Source of the DNA: Pseudomonas pseudonitroreducens | GTDB lineage: Bacteria > Pseudomonadota > Gammaproteobacteria > Pseudomonadales > Pseudomonadaceae | Assembly (NCBI RefSeq): GCF_021603645.1 | Contig: NZ_BQHJ01000002.1 | Coordinates: 496,001-560,000, forward strand | DNA: 64,000 bases | Reading direction: 5' to 3' | Part shown: positions 8,803 to 17,477 of the stretch, in pieces | How the letters are laid out: the number at the start of each line of letters is the position of its first letter | Position numbering within the stretch: position 1 is the stretch's first letter | Translations under genes and position numbers: made by a program | Notes under the pieces: model-generated | Database searches by the model: none | Seen by the model: the letters and a program-made list of their open reading frames with translations, nothing else | What the model was told of the DNA's origin: nothing

Positions 8803-9393
8803 TCAGCGTGATTCGAGTTCGATCACACAGATATCCGCCTTGCCCGCCACAGACAAGCGCCACTCCCGCAGCGCACCATCGCCCTCGGCAATCAGCGTGT
8901 CGTGCAGGCCCAGCACACCGGCGGCCTCCCCGTTCAGGCTGGCATGTACGCCCTCGTCCGCACTGAACAACAGCACCGTGGAAGCGTTGCTGAAGAAGTG
9001 CGCCGCGCCGTCGACCTTCAACCATTGCAAACGCGCCCGGTAGCGAGCGGGCGAATAGATCAGGTTGAAATCGCGGATCGCCCCGCCGAGCAGCGTGCAC
9101 TCCACCGCGTTGGCGCCATCGAAGGCGAAAGCGTCGAGCGCTTTCAGAGCGCGGGAATCGACACCGTCGACCTGCAGCCGCATGCCCTCGCCCTCCAGCA
9201 CGCTGATGACGCGCTGGTAGCCGCTGAATGCGGAGAACGGCCCCGGCGCGCCGACATCAGCGATGGACACGCGCCAGCCGAAACCTTCCAGGCCATCGCC
9301 GGCATCGCGGACGATCTCGCGGGTGGTGCCCGCGCCGTTCTTCCAGGGCATCGCCGGGTAGTCGGCGGCACGCAGAATTCGCACGTCACTCAT
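8803..9393 (-). CDS. hutD: HutD family protein
   Basis: The 196-aa product is a HutD/Ves-family cupin-like protein (start MSDVRILRAADYPAMPWKNGAG; FGWRVSIADV and GYQRVISVLEG are typical). In P. fluorescens HutD is thought to limit hut expression, perhaps by binding formylglutamate or urocanate; its exact biochemical role is open. The ATG at 9393 overlaps the hutC stop as ATGA, so the two are translationally coupled. The last 30 or so codons are repeated four times downstream. The longer open frame up to 9531 runs inside hutC and is rejected as the start. Confidence 0.93.
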   Translation of the reverse strand: MSDVRILRAADYPAMPWKNGAGTTREIVRDAGDGLEGFGWRVSIADVGAPGPFSAFSGYQRVISVLEGEGMRLQVDGVDSRALKALDAFAFDGANAVECTLLGGAIRDFNLIYSPARYRARLQWLKVDGAAHFFSNASTVLLFSADEGVHASLNGEAAGVLGLHDTLIAEGDGALREWRLSVAGKADICVIELESR

Positions 9394-10157
9394 GAACTGA
9401 AGCGTCCTTCCAGGCGGTAGCGCGAACCCGGATAGAGCAGGCGCGCGCTGGTGACGGTATTGCGTCCCGACCAGGTGCGCCGGCGGATCAGCAGGCACGG
9501 CTCGTGGCGGTCGACGGACAGCAGCTTGCATTCCTCGGGGCTGGGCAGCACCGCCTCGACCACGTGCTCACCCTCGCTCAGCGGCGCGACCTGGGTGAGG
9601 TAGGCGAAGGGCGTCTGCCCGGTGAAATCCTGCTTCAGGTAGTCCGGCGCCACGGCCGCGTTGACGTAGCGGTCTTCGATCTGCACCGGGATATCGTTCT
9701 CGTAGTGCACGATCACCGAGTGGAAGATGCGCTGGCCCTCGCGCACATCCAGCGCCAGCGCGCGCTCGGCGCTGGCCAGTTCTTCCACCAGGCTGATCAC
9801 CACGAGATGGTGCTTGTGCCCGCGGGCGGTGATTTCCTCGGCGATGTTCTGCACCTGGAACAGCGCGGACTGGCCCTTGGGCTCGGCGACGAAGGTCCCC
9901 ACGCCCTGCATGCGCACCAGCAGGCCGTCGGCAGTCAGTTCACGCAGCGCACGGTTGATGGTCATGCGGCTGACGCCCAGCTCGTCAACCAGTTCCGCCT
10001 CGGACGGCACGCGGTGGTGCGGCGGCCAGGTGCCGGACTGGATCTGCTGGATGATCAGTTGCTTGACGCGGGCATACAACGGCGCGGGAATTTCCCCCAT
10101 CTGCGCGGCGAGCGACGAACCCTCGGCGGGCGAGGTAGGCGTGGGCGATGCGGGCAC
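9390..10157 (-). CDS. hutC: HutC, GntR-family repressor of histidine utilisation
   Basis: The 255-aa regulator has an N-terminal winged helix (APLYARVKQLIIQQIQSGTW, then VPSEAELVDELGVSRMTINRAL) and a C-terminal UTRA effector domain (from about residue 95; ends CLLIRRRTW.GRNTVTSARLLYPGSRYRLEGRF). HutC binds TGTATATACA-like palindromes and is released by urocanate. The start is GTG at 10157, with AAGGAG 6 bp upstream; no ATG gives a sensible length. It is divergent from hutF across a gap that holds its own operator (10302-10317), consistent with autoregulation. Confidence 0.96.
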   Translation of the reverse strand: MPASPTPTSPAEGSSLAAQMGEIPAPLYARVKQLIIQQIQSGTWPPHHRVPSEAELVDELGVSRMTINRALRELTADGLLVRMQGVGTFVAEPKGQSALFQVQNIAEEITARGHKHHLVVISLVEELASAERALALDVREGQRIFHSVIVHYENDIPVQIEDRYVNAAVAPDYLKQDFTGQTPFAYLTQVAPLSEGEHVVEAVLPSPEECKLLSVDRHEPCLLIRRRTWSGRNTVTSARLLYPGSRYRLEGRFSS

Positions 10158-10301
10158 GGGAAACTCCTTGTCGTGGCGACGGTATTCTTTCTTTGAAGGG
10201 CGACTGCGGTCTGACTCCGGCATGTACCGGATTCGACCCGTGCATACAAGTCCTCTGACGACCGCCGGGTTGCCTCGCAGTTTACGGTCCCGGCAAACGT
10301 C

Positions 10302-10317
10302 TGTATATGTATATACA
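10302..10317. promoter_or_regulatory. HutC operator between hutC and hutF
   Basis: TGTATATGTATATACA contains the palindromic core TGTATATACA (10308-10317), identical to the core at hutH, preceded by a second half-site giving overlapping TGTATA repeats. It lies 31 bp ahead of the hutF ATG and 145 bp ahead of the hutC GTG, so it can serve both divergent genes. A further half-site, GCATACAAG, is at 10242-10250. Confidence 0.85.
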
Positions 10318-10347
10318 AATTCCAAGAAGCCTGCGAGGGCCCTGTGC

Positions 10348-11712
10348 ATGTCCGTCCTGTTCGCTGAAACCGCCCTGCTGCCCACCGGCTGGGCACGCAA
10401 CGTCCGCTTCGAGATCGATGCCGCGGGCCTGTTCACCGCGATCACCCCGGACGCCAGCGCAGAGGGCGCCGAACGGGTTTCCGGGCCGCTGCTGGCGGGC
10501 ATGCCGAACCTGCACTCGCACGCCTTCCAGCGCGCCATGGCGGGCCTGGCGGAAGTCGCCGGCAACCCCAACGACAGCTTCTGGACCTGGCGCGACCTGA
10601 TGTACCGCCTGGTCGGTCGCCTGTCACCCGAGCAGGTCGGAGTGATCGCCCGCCAGCTGTACATCGAGATGCTCAAGGCCGGTTACACCGGCGTCGCCGA
10701 ATTCCATTACGTGCACCACGACGTCGACGGCCAGCCCTACGCCAATCCGGCGGAACTGGCGCTGCGCGTCAGCCAGGCGGCGACGGATGCCGGCATCGGC
10801 CTCACGCTGCTGCCGGTGCTCTACTCCCACGCCGGCTTCGGCGGTCAGGCGCCGAGCGAAGGCCAGCGCCGTTTCATCAACAGCACGGACAGCTACCTGA
10901 AACTGATCGACGGGCTGCGCGCACACCTGGCAGACCGGCCGCAGCAGGGCCTCGGCCTGTGCTTCCACTCCCTGCGCGCGGTGGCGCCGCAGCAGATCGC
11001 CGAGGTGCTGGGCACCAACTCCAGCGGCTGCCCGGTGCATATCCACATCGCCGAGCAGCAGAAGGAAGTCGACGACTGCCTGGCCTGGAGCAGTCGCCGT
11101 CCGCTGCAGTGGCTGTATGAGAATGTCGCGGTGGACGAACGCTGGTGCCTGGTCCATGCCACCCACGCCGAAGCCGACGAAGTCACCGCTATGGCGCGCA
11201 GCGGCGCGGTCGCCGGGCTCTGCCTGACCACCGAGGCGAACCTGGGTGACGGCATCTTCCCGGCAGTGGATTACCTCGCCCAGAACGGCCGCTTCGGCAT
11301 CGGCTCGGACAGCCATGTATCGCTGAGCGTGGTCGAGGAGCTGCGCTGGCTGGAATATGGCCAGCGCCTGCGCGACCAGCGCCGCAATCGCCTCTACGGC
11401 AAGGACCAGCCGATGATTGGCCGCACCCTGTTCGATGCCGCCCTCAGCGGCGGCGCCCAGGCGCTTGGCCAGCCCACGGGGGAACTGGCGGTCGGCAAGC
11501 GCGCCGACCTGCTGGTGCTCGACGGTAGCGACCCCTACCTGCAGACCGCCCGTGGCGACGCCATTCTCAACCGCTGGCTGTTCGCCGGCGGCGACCGCCA
11601 GGTACGCGATGTGATGGTCGCCGGACAATGGCGCGTGCGTGATGGCAGGCACGCGCTTGAAGAGCAAAGCGCCCACGAGTTCTCTGGCGTCCTTCGCGAG
11701 CTGCTGAACTGA
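10348..11712 (+). CDS. hutF: Formimidoylglutamate deiminase
   Basis: The 454-aa member of the amidohydrolase superfamily removes ammonia from N-formimino-L-glutamate to give N-formylglutamate, the branch of histidine breakdown used by pseudomonads together with HutG. A metal-binding HSH motif is at residues 56-58 (NLHSHAFQR), HIHIAEQ near residue 232 and GSDSHVS near residue 322. The ATG at 10348 follows GAGGG. It is transcribed divergently from hutC under the shared operator. An 82-bp palindrome begins 9 bp after the stop. Confidence 0.95.
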   Translation: MSVLFAETALLPTGWARNVRFEIDAAGLFTAITPDASAEGAERVSGPLLAGMPNLHSHAFQRAMAGLAEVAGNPNDSFWTWRDLMYRLVGRLSPEQVGVIARQLYIEMLKAGYTGVAEFHYVHHDVDGQPYANPAELALRVSQAATDAGIGLTLLPVLYSHAGFGGQAPSEGQRRFINSTDSYLKLIDGLRAHLADRPQQGLGLCFHSLRAVAPQQIAEVLGTNSSGCPVHIHIAEQQKEVDDCLAWSSRRPLQWLYENVAVDERWCLVHATHAEADEVTAMARSGAVAGLCLTTEANLGDGIFPAVDYLAQNGRFGIGSDSHVSLSVVEELRWLEYGQRLRDQRRNRLYGKDQPMIGRTLFDAALSGGAQALGQPTGELAVGKRADLLVLDGSDPYLQTARGDAILNRWLFAGGDRQVRDVMVAGQWRVRDGRHALEEQSAHEFSGVLRELLN

Positions 11713-11720
11713 CAGCGTTT

Positions 11721-11802
11721 GTAGGATGGCGTGGAGCGCAGCGATACCCATCAATTCCCATGCGCATGCAGCGTGGGTATCGCTGCGCTCCACCCATCCT
11801 AC
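11721..11802. repeat. 82-bp palindromic element after hutF
   Basis: It has the same length and ends (GTAGGATGG...CCATCCTAC) as the five palindromes of the hutD array, but in the opposite orientation, with a different centre (11749-11776). Like the copy after hutH, it starts within 10 bp of a stop codon. No other copies were seen outside the hut locus in this window. Confidence 0.9.
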
Positions 11803-11820
11803 GACGCAGGGACCAAACCT

Positions 11821-11887
11821 GTAGGAGCGAGCTTGCTCGCGAACCAGCCCCGCTGCGGAGATTGTTCGCGAGCAAGCTCGCTCCTAC
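11821..11887. repeat. REP pair, inverted
   Basis: GTAGGAGCGAGCTTGCTCGCGAAC (11821-11844) and its exact complement (11864-11887) are separated by 19 bp. They sit between the hutF palindrome and the shared terminator. Confidence 0.9.
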
Positions 11888-11920
11888 GACAAGCCCATGC
11901 CGGCAATACCGCGCGAAATA

Positions 11921-11961
11921 GCCCAATGAAAAACGCCCCGAGGGGCGTTTTTTCATTGGGC
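11921..11961. terminator. Bidirectional terminator between hutF and blc
   Basis: This is a long near-perfect palindrome with 19-20-bp arms: GCCCAATGAAAAACGCCCC and GGGGCGTTTTTTCATTGGGC. The GC core AACGCCCC/GGGGCG is flanked by A-run and T-run on either side, so it can stop transcripts of both hutF (+) and blc (-). The blc stop codon (11953-11955) lies inside the right arm. Confidence 0.88.
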
Positions 11962-12507
11962 CGTTGAACTGGAATCGGCTGCCCGCCAGATCAGGTCATC
12001 CGTCTGGTAGCCACGCGCGTGGGCCAGCTCCAGCAGCTTCTCGCGCGTCGCATCCGGCACCACCGGCTTGCGCGACAGCAGCCAGAGGTATTCGCGATTC
12101 GGATTGCCCACCAGCGCGGTCTGGTAATCGTCGTCGACGTAGAGCACCCAGTAGTCGCCCTTGGCGAGCCCCGGGAAGATCCGCGTGAAGGTATTGTCGA
12201 AACGCACCCAGAGCTTGTCGGTGCGGCCCGGCACCTGCGCTTCGGCGCGGCCGGTGGCCTGGTCCCACTCACCGTCAGTGGTCAGACAGCGATTGGTCAC
12301 CGCGATGCTGGAGTCAGGCTGCAGCTGGTAGTGGGCTTCGGATTGCGCACAGTGGCGCTGGAAGAACATCGGCTTGCGCGCCAGCTCGTACCAGGTGCCC
12401 TCGTAGCGCTTGAGGTCGACCTGCACGGTCTGCGGCGGTTGCGGCGAAGACCCGGCACAACCGCTCAACGCGGCGAGGCAGGCCAGCCAGGTAAGGGATC
12501 GACGCAT
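11953..12507 (-). CDS. blc: Outer-membrane lipocalin (bacterial lipocalin Blc)
   Basis: The 184-aa lipoprotein has the lipobox LSGC at about residue 16. The lipocalin signature YEGTWYELARKP follows near residue 35, with the YWVLYVDDDY strand and a C-terminal helix region. Blc proteins bind fatty acids or lysophospholipids and are linked to envelope stress and membrane maintenance. Its stop codon is within the shared terminator palindrome. The small lipoprotein gene upstream (12545-12799) is on the same strand at 37 bp spacing and could be co-transcribed. Confidence 0.93.
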   Translation of the reverse strand: MRRSLTWLACLAALSGCAGSSPQPPQTVQVDLKRYEGTWYELARKPMFFQRHCAQSEAHYQLQPDSSIAVTNRCLTTDGEWDQATGRAEAQVPGRTDKLWVRFDNTFTRIFPGLAKGDYWVLYVDDDYQTALVGNPNREYLWLLSRKPVVPDATREKLLELAHARGYQTDDLIWRAADSSSTAQ

Positions 12508-12544
12508 TGCGTTGCTCCTTGGCTGCCCGCCCCGCCCCCAGGGC

Positions 12545-12799
12545 TTACTTCAGGCCCTGGGCGGAGAACAGCAGCACTTTGTCGCCAGCGTACTGGATGC
12601 TGATGAAAGCCTTCTCGTCTCCCCAGGTGCAGCTGGAAACCCCCAGTGCGCCGGAGCATTCGGCAGGCTTGCCGAGCAGGCTTTCCACCTCGGCCTTGCT
12701 CATGCCGGTTTTGATCTTGGAATAGTTCTCCTGGTTCACTTTGCTGCAAGCGGCCAGGACGACACAGAACGCGACGAGCGCGAGGCGGCGGAAGGACAT
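12545..12799 (-). CDS. Small lipoprotein of unknown function
   Basis: The 84-aa protein starts MSFRRLALVAFCVVLAACSK, with an AAC lipobox giving Cys19 as the lipidation site. The mature part has YSKIKTGMSKAEVESLLGKP, a pattern found in BamE/SmpA-like and DUF3862-type envelope lipoproteins, then two cysteines (ECSGALGVSSCTW) that could form a disulfide. The ATG at 12799 was chosen for its GGAG ribosome site; an ATG four codons upstream is possible. Function unknown. Confidence 0.82.
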   Translation of the reverse strand: MSFRRLALVAFCVVLAACSKVNQENYSKIKTGMSKAEVESLLGKPAECSGALGVSSCTWGDEKAFISIQYAGDKVLLFSAQGLK

Positions 12800-12872
12800 C
12801 GACAACTCCATTGTTTGGGGGGCAGGCCAACAAGCTTGGCACAGGGCGACCGGTTCGGCCGCCGGGTTGGAG

Positions 12873-13478
12873 TCAGAAACGTGAGCCAGGTTCCGTGAGG
12901 AACTGTGCTTCTTCAGCCGTCGAGTCACGGCCCAGAATGAGATTGCGGTGCGGGAAGCGACCGAAGCGGTCGATCACCACCTGGTGCTTGCGTGCATAGG
13001 CGAGGTAACCGGCGAACAGCACTTTCTCGCTGTCGCTGGATTCGTCCTGCAATGCTTCGTACAGGCGTACCGCCTCATCCTGGCTGGCCAGGTCTTCGGC
13101 GTGTTCCAGCACGATGTAGACGAACACCCGCTCGATGCGCGGCAGCTGGCGGTCGAAACCGGCAGCCAGGCCCTGGCGCACCAGTTGCTGGGCGCGGGGA
13201 TCACCGGCGTAGGCGCGCGGGGTATCGCGGAAGATCATCCGCGGCAGCTGGTCCAGCAGCAGGATCAGCGCCAGCCAGCTCTGCGGCTCGCGTTCCCATT
13301 CCTGCAGCCCGCCGTCCAGGGCCTGGCGCACCAGGCCGCCGAAACGGTTTTCCGAGTCCACGTCCTGGCAGGCGCTCTTGCCGAACCACAGCGCATTGCG
13401 CTGCTCGGCCACCTCATTGGCGTCCAGCGCAGTGCCGAACCACCAGTCGAGCAGCGACTGCCAGGGCGCGGTGGCCAT
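12873..13478 (-). CDS. DUF924 family protein
   Basis: The 201-aa soluble protein fits the DUF924 family: LLDWWFG near the start, NALWFGKS, LLLDQLPRMIFRDTPRAYAGDPRA in the middle, and GRFPHRN near the C-terminus. It is predicted all-helical with a TPR-like fold. No biochemical function is established. The ATG at 13478 overlaps the fbp stop as ATGA, so it is translationally coupled to fbp, as it is next to fbp in related pseudomonads. Confidence 0.92.
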   Translation of the reverse strand: MATAPWQSLLDWWFGTALDANEVAEQRNALWFGKSACQDVDSENRFGGLVRQALDGGLQEWEREPQSWLALILLLDQLPRMIFRDTPRAYAGDPRAQQLVRQGLAAGFDRQLPRIERVFVYIVLEHAEDLASQDEAVRLYEALQDESSDSEKVLFAGYLAYARKHQVVIDRFGRFPHRNLILGRDSTAEEAQFLTEPGSRF

Positions 13479-14491
13479 CAGCCTTCCTGGTGGTAGGCAG
13501 TGGCGCGCTCGACTTCTTCCTTCGAGCCGAGGAACACCGCGACGCGCTGGTGCAGGCTGTCGGGCTGGATGTCGAGGATGCGCTGGCGGCCGTTGGTGGC
13601 GGCGCCGCCGGCCTGTTCGATGATGAAGGACATCGGGTTGGCTTCGTACATCAGGCGCAGCTTGCCGGGCTTCTCCGGCTCACGGGAATCACGCGGGTAC
13701 ATGAACACGCCGCCGCGGGTCAGGATGCGGTGCACGTCGGCCACCATGGAGGCGATCCAGCGCATGTTGTAGTTCTTCGCCAGCGGGCCTTCCTTGCCGG
13801 CCAGCAGCTCGTCGACGTAGCGCTTCACCGGGGCTTCCCAGTGGCGCTGGTTGGACATGTTGATGGCGAATTCGGCGGTCTGGGTCGGCACGGTGATGTT
13901 GTCGTGGGTCATCACGAAGCTGCCCAGCTCACGGTCCAGGGTGAAGCCCTTGACGCCGTTGCCCAGGGTCAGGATCAGCATGGTCTGCGGGCCGTAGATG
14001 GCGTAGCCGGCGGCAACCTGGGTAGTGCCCTTCTGCAGGAAGGCTTCCTCGCGCAGGCTGTCGTTCTGGCTCAGGTACTCCTGCGGGCAACGCAGTACGG
14101 AGAAGATGGTGCCGACCGAGACGTTGACGTCGATGTTGGAGGAGCCGTCCAGCGGGTCGAACACCAGCAGGTACGCACCCTTCGGGTATTTGCCCGGAAT
14201 CTGGTAGGGGTGGTCCATTTCCTCGGAGGCCATGCCGGCCAGGTTACCGGCCCACTCGTTGGCTTCCAGGAGGATTTCGTTGGAGAGCACGTCGAGCTTC
14301 TTCTGCACCTCGCCCTGCACGTTCTCGGTTTCCATGCTGCCCAGCACGCCACCCAGCGCGCCCTTGGAAACGGCGTGACTGATCTCCTTGCACGCGCGCG
14401 CCACCACTTCCACGAGGTGACGCAGGTCGGCCGGGGTATTGTGACTGCGGGTCTGCTCGATCAGGTAGCGACTCAGGGTAACGCGGGACAT
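13478..14491 (-). CDS. fbp: Fructose-1,6-bisphosphatase class I
   Basis: The 337-aa enzyme of gluconeogenesis converts fructose-1,6-bisphosphate to fructose-6-phosphate in the cytoplasm. The metal and substrate motif [20 protein letters not shown] (about 118-137) and the later [19 protein letters not shown] block are typical of class I. The length is normal and the ATG at 14491 is preceded by GGAG. It is coupled to DUF924 by an ATGA overlap. Confidence 0.97.
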   Translation of the reverse strand: MSRVTLSRYLIEQTRSHNTPADLRHLVEVVARACKEISHAVSKGALGGVLGSMETENVQGEVQKKLDVLSNEILLEANEWAGNLAGMASEEMDHPYQIPGKYPKGAYLLVFDPLDGSSNIDVNVSVGTIFSVLRCPQEYLSQNDSLREEAFLQKGTTQVAAGYAIYGPQTMLILTLGNGVKGFTLDRELGSFVMTHDNITVPTQTAEFAINMSNQRHWEAPVKRYVDELLAGKEGPLAKNYNMRWIASMVADVHRILTRGGVFMYPRDSREPEKPGKLRLMYEANPMSFIIEQAGGAATNGRQRILDIQPDSLHQRVAVFLGSKEEVERATAYHQEG

Positions 14492-14637
14492 GGAAGGCTC
14501 CAGGGGAGAAGATGGAAAAAATCAGGGCGCATTCTAGCGTGGAAACGCTCGCGACGCCTCCTTGCGCAAAGGCTCGCCGAATGCTTGGAGCCCGCCGGTG
14601 GCGGGCAGTTCCCCACCCGCTCCGGGCATTGCGACCT

Positions 14638-15168
14638 TCAGCCGCGCGCCAGCTCGCCGTTGAGATCGGCCTGGACGATTTCCACCCAGTAGCCATCGGG
14701 GTCGGCAATGAAGGCGACGTTCTTCATGCCACGCGTGAGCGGCTTGACGAACGGCACGCCGAGCGCCTCGAAGCGCGCGCAGGCGGCGTGGATGTCCGGC
14801 ACGCTGAAGCAGATGTGGCCGAAGCCGCGCGGCTCGCTGTTGCCGTTGTGGTACTGGCTGTCGTCGGACTCGCTACCCCAGTTGTGGGTCAGCTCCAGCA
14901 CCGACTCGCGGCCGAAGGTGTAGCGCTGGCGCGCGCTGGTCTCGTCCGGTACGTCACAGCCCTTGGTGTGCGCCAGGAAGTACAGCGAGAAACGCCCTTC
15001 CTCGAAGTCCAGGCGGCGCAGCAGGCGCATGCCCAGCACGCGGCTGTAGAAGTCCAGTGACGGCTCGGGGTTCTTCACCCGCAGCATGGTGTGGTTGAAC
15101 ACGTAGTCCTGGGTGACGGCTTCGGGCTCGGCGCAGACGCCGGGTTGCAGTTCGGTGGTGAAGGTCAT
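14638..15168 (-). CDS. gloA: Lactoylglutathione lyase (glyoxalase I)
   Basis: The 176-aa enzyme isomerises the methylglyoxal-glutathione adduct to S-lactoylglutathione. The VOC fold is seen as NHTMLRVKNPEPSLDFYSRVLGM and ELTHNWG. GFGHICFSVPDI and the final GYWVEIVQ carry metal-binding His and Glu. The length and the N-terminal extension match the longer, zinc-type enzyme of pseudomonads. The ATG at 15168 was chosen over an upstream in-frame ATG because it follows AGGA and MTFTTELQPG is a usual start. Confidence 0.95.
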   Translation of the reverse strand: MTFTTELQPGVCAEPEAVTQDYVFNHTMLRVKNPEPSLDFYSRVLGMRLLRRLDFEEGRFSLYFLAHTKGCDVPDETSARQRYTFGRESVLELTHNWGSESDDSQYHNGNSEPRGFGHICFSVPDIHAACARFEALGVPFVKPLTRGMKNVAFIADPDGYWVEIVQADLNGELARG

Positions 15169-15264
15169 GACGGGTCCTCGTGAAACGGACCGGCAGTGTA
15201 TGTGCGGATGGATCGGGCGGGGTAACAGCGGGGTATTACCGCGGGCTTCGGGTATTGGCACGGG

Positions 15265-15466
15265 GCCAACCCCTTCACCCCAGCCCTATCCCCAAGGGAG
15301 AGGGCGTCGTCCGGAGCGAAGCCTGACTTGGGCGCCGTCCTTCCACAGCGGCCGGAGCGAAGCTGGGCAGGTGATAGCCAGACGCGCCGATCAGCCCCCT
15401 ATCCCCGAGGGAGAGGGCTGGGGTGAGGGCAAGGTCTGGCACCAGACCTCGCCCTCACCCCGTGCC
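15265..15466. repeat. Inverted repeats filling the gloA-estA gap
   Basis: The 300-bp gap holds no gene. CCCTTCACCCCAGCCCTATC (about 15271) and its near complement ending in AGGGCTGGGGTGAGGGC (about 15412-15430) form an inverted pair about 140 bp apart. A second hairpin, GGGGTGAGGGCAAGGTCTGG / CCAGACCTCGCCCTCACCCC, lies at about 15419-15461, ending just before the estA stop. These CCCTCACCCC/GGGAGAGGG repeats are dispersed in Pseudomonas. The second could be the estA terminator, although it lacks a T-run. Confidence 0.75.
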
Positions 15467-15468
15467 GA

Positions 15469-17376
15469 TCAGAAGTCCAGGCTCAGCGCCAGGTTCACGC
15501 CCTGGGCCAGGTCATCGCTGCTGCGGTGCGCGCTGTAGCCGCCGCGCAGCGACAGCTCCGGAGTCAGCTTCTGGGCGAAGCCGATGGTGGCGCGCTGCAG
15601 GTGGCTCTGCGGGGTGTAGCCCTGCAGGCTGAAGCCGACGTCCGGCAGGCTGGTGAAGTTCATCCCGACGTTCTGGGTGTCGTCGGCGTACTCGCGCTCC
15701 ACTGCGACCTCGCCAAACAGCTGGGTTTCCTGCGACAGGTCCAGCTTGCCCTGCAGACCAACGCCGAGGCGGCGGGAGTAGCGGTCCTGCTCGTCATAGG
15801 CCAGCGCGGTAGAGCGACCGCTGCCCTCTTCGTAGCTGTCCACTTTCACCCGCGCCCAGTCGGCGCTGACGAAGGGCGACAGGTGCCAGTTCTCGCCGCC
15901 CTGGGCAATGTCGTAACCCAGGCGACCGCTGAAGGCCAGCAGGCTGCCGTCGGTGTCGGCCTTCTCCTCGACCTCGTGGTTGATGATGGAGAACTTGCGA
16001 TTGGCGTCATCAAAGTCGAGCTTGCCGCCAGTCACGGAAGCATCAGCCCACCAGCGGTTCTGCTGGAACTGCACGAACAGGCTGCCCAGGTAGCTGTTGA
16101 GTTTGTAGTCGGAATCTTCGGCACCCAGCTCCAGCTTCTGCCGGTAGAAGCCCAGCGAGCCGCCGACGCGCCAGGCATCGTCGAGGCGATAGCTGGTACC
16201 CAGGGTCAGGTTGGCGCCGTAGCCGTCGCCATCCGCGGCGCTGTCCTGGTCGTCGTAGTCCAGGTGTTGCGCACCACCGGTGACGAAACCGCGCCACTGA
16301 TTCACACCCTGCCAGCTCTCCCAGTCCGCCAGCCACTGGCTGCGCAGCTGGTCCTGGTAGGCGTTGTAGGTGCCCAGCGCCATCTCCGGCAGCATGGTCG
16401 CTTCCCACGGCGCGGAGAGCACCGAGTAGGCGTAGTCGGCGATCATGCTCTGGCCAGCGATGGTCGGGTGGACGCCGTCGTTGAAAATCAGCTTGGTCGG
16501 ATCCGGATTAGTGCCGTGGCGACCATACACAGGATTCTCGGTGCAACTGTTGCCGCTGAAGCAGGTGCCGACCAGATTCTGGCCGGTGGCCAGGCCATAG
16601 GCGCCCGGGTTGGCCAGGACTTCCTTGAACATCGCCGGAATGTTCAGCGGGATGACGTTGGCATTGCTCGCGGCGAGCTGGCTGACCAGCTCTTCGTTGA
16701 AGATACCGGACAACTGAGTACCGATCCCCTGCAGGGCCGTACCGTTGGTGGCCGGGGTCTGGCCCAGGTCCGGCAGCAGCCAGACCATGATGTAGCGCGC
16801 GCCGGCATTGTGCAGCGCATCCACGCTATCCACCAGGCGGCCGGCTGCAGCACGGGCGGTCGGGTCGTTGGTGATGCGCAGCTGGAGGAAGTCGTTGCCG
16901 CCGCCGGTGAGGTAATACAGCGCATTCGGGTCGGCGCGGTTGTTCACCAGATAGCCGTCGCGGGTACGGCTGGTGGAACCGGAGGTCACCACCGAGCCGT
17001 CAGGAGCGGTGATCGAGTCGTAGATCTGGTCGGTGCGGTAGCCGCCGACCGCCCAGTTGTTGCCGTCCACAGTGCCGGGGACCAGGGAGGTCGACGGATT
17101 CAGGTCGGCAGGATTGATGCCCAGCTTGCCCCCGAGGATCATCGGCGCGGTGGGACCGAATACCTCGCCACTGCCGTCCAGGTAGGTCGGGCCGACGCGG
17201 TTGGTGAAGCGGGTGCTGGCGCCGGCAGGGCCGCCTGCATCGGCGAACTGGCCGGAATCACTCAGGCTGTCGCCGAAGACGACCATGGTGGAATACGGCG
17301 AAGGGGCTGCGGAGGCCTGTGCGGCAATGGCCATCGCGCACGCAGCCGCCAGCGGGGTGAGCGCCTTTCTGATCAT
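15469..17376 (-). CDS. estA: Autotransporter esterase EstA (GDSL family)
   Basis: The 635-aa outer-membrane protein has a signal peptide (cleavage after ASA at about residue 23) and a GDSL-type passenger. The nucleophile is in VFGDSLSDSG (Ser about 37), with a GGGND block and DGVHPTIAG carrying the Asp/His. A C-terminal autotransporter beta-barrel of about 260 residues ends in LALSLDF. EstA stays on the cell surface, hydrolyses glycerol esters and in P. aeruginosa is needed for rhamnolipid production and motility. The ATG at 17376 has GGAG upstream. Confidence 0.95.
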   Translation of the reverse strand: MIRKALTPLAAACAMAIAAQASAAPSPYSTMVVFGDSLSDSGQFADAGGPAGASTRFTNRVGPTYLDGSGEVFGPTAPMILGGKLGINPADLNPSTSLVPGTVDGNNWAVGGYRTDQIYDSITAPDGSVVTSGSTSRTRDGYLVNNRADPNALYYLTGGGNDFLQLRITNDPTARAAAGRLVDSVDALHNAGARYIMVWLLPDLGQTPATNGTALQGIGTQLSGIFNEELVSQLAASNANVIPLNIPAMFKEVLANPGAYGLATGQNLVGTCFSGNSCTENPVYGRHGTNPDPTKLIFNDGVHPTIAGQSMIADYAYSVLSAPWEATMLPEMALGTYNAYQDQLRSQWLADWESWQGVNQWRGFVTGGAQHLDYDDQDSAADGDGYGANLTLGTSYRLDDAWRVGGSLGFYRQKLELGAEDSDYKLNSYLGSLFVQFQQNRWWADASVTGGKLDFDDANRKFSIINHEVEEKADTDGSLLAFSGRLGYDIAQGGENWHLSPFVSADWARVKVDSYEEGSGRSTALAYDEQDRYSRRLGVGLQGKLDLSQETQLFGEVAVEREYADDTQNVGMNFTSLPDVGFSLQGYTPQSHLQRATIGFAQKLTPELSLRGGYSAHRSSDDLAQGVNLALSLDF

Positions 17377-17477
17377 TCTGCTACTCCATGCTTTGTTGTT
17401 ATTCGGTAATCAGAACAACCCAGACAGTATCAGAATTTCTAGCGGCGATACCCCTATCTTGCGGCCATCCGCGGCGA

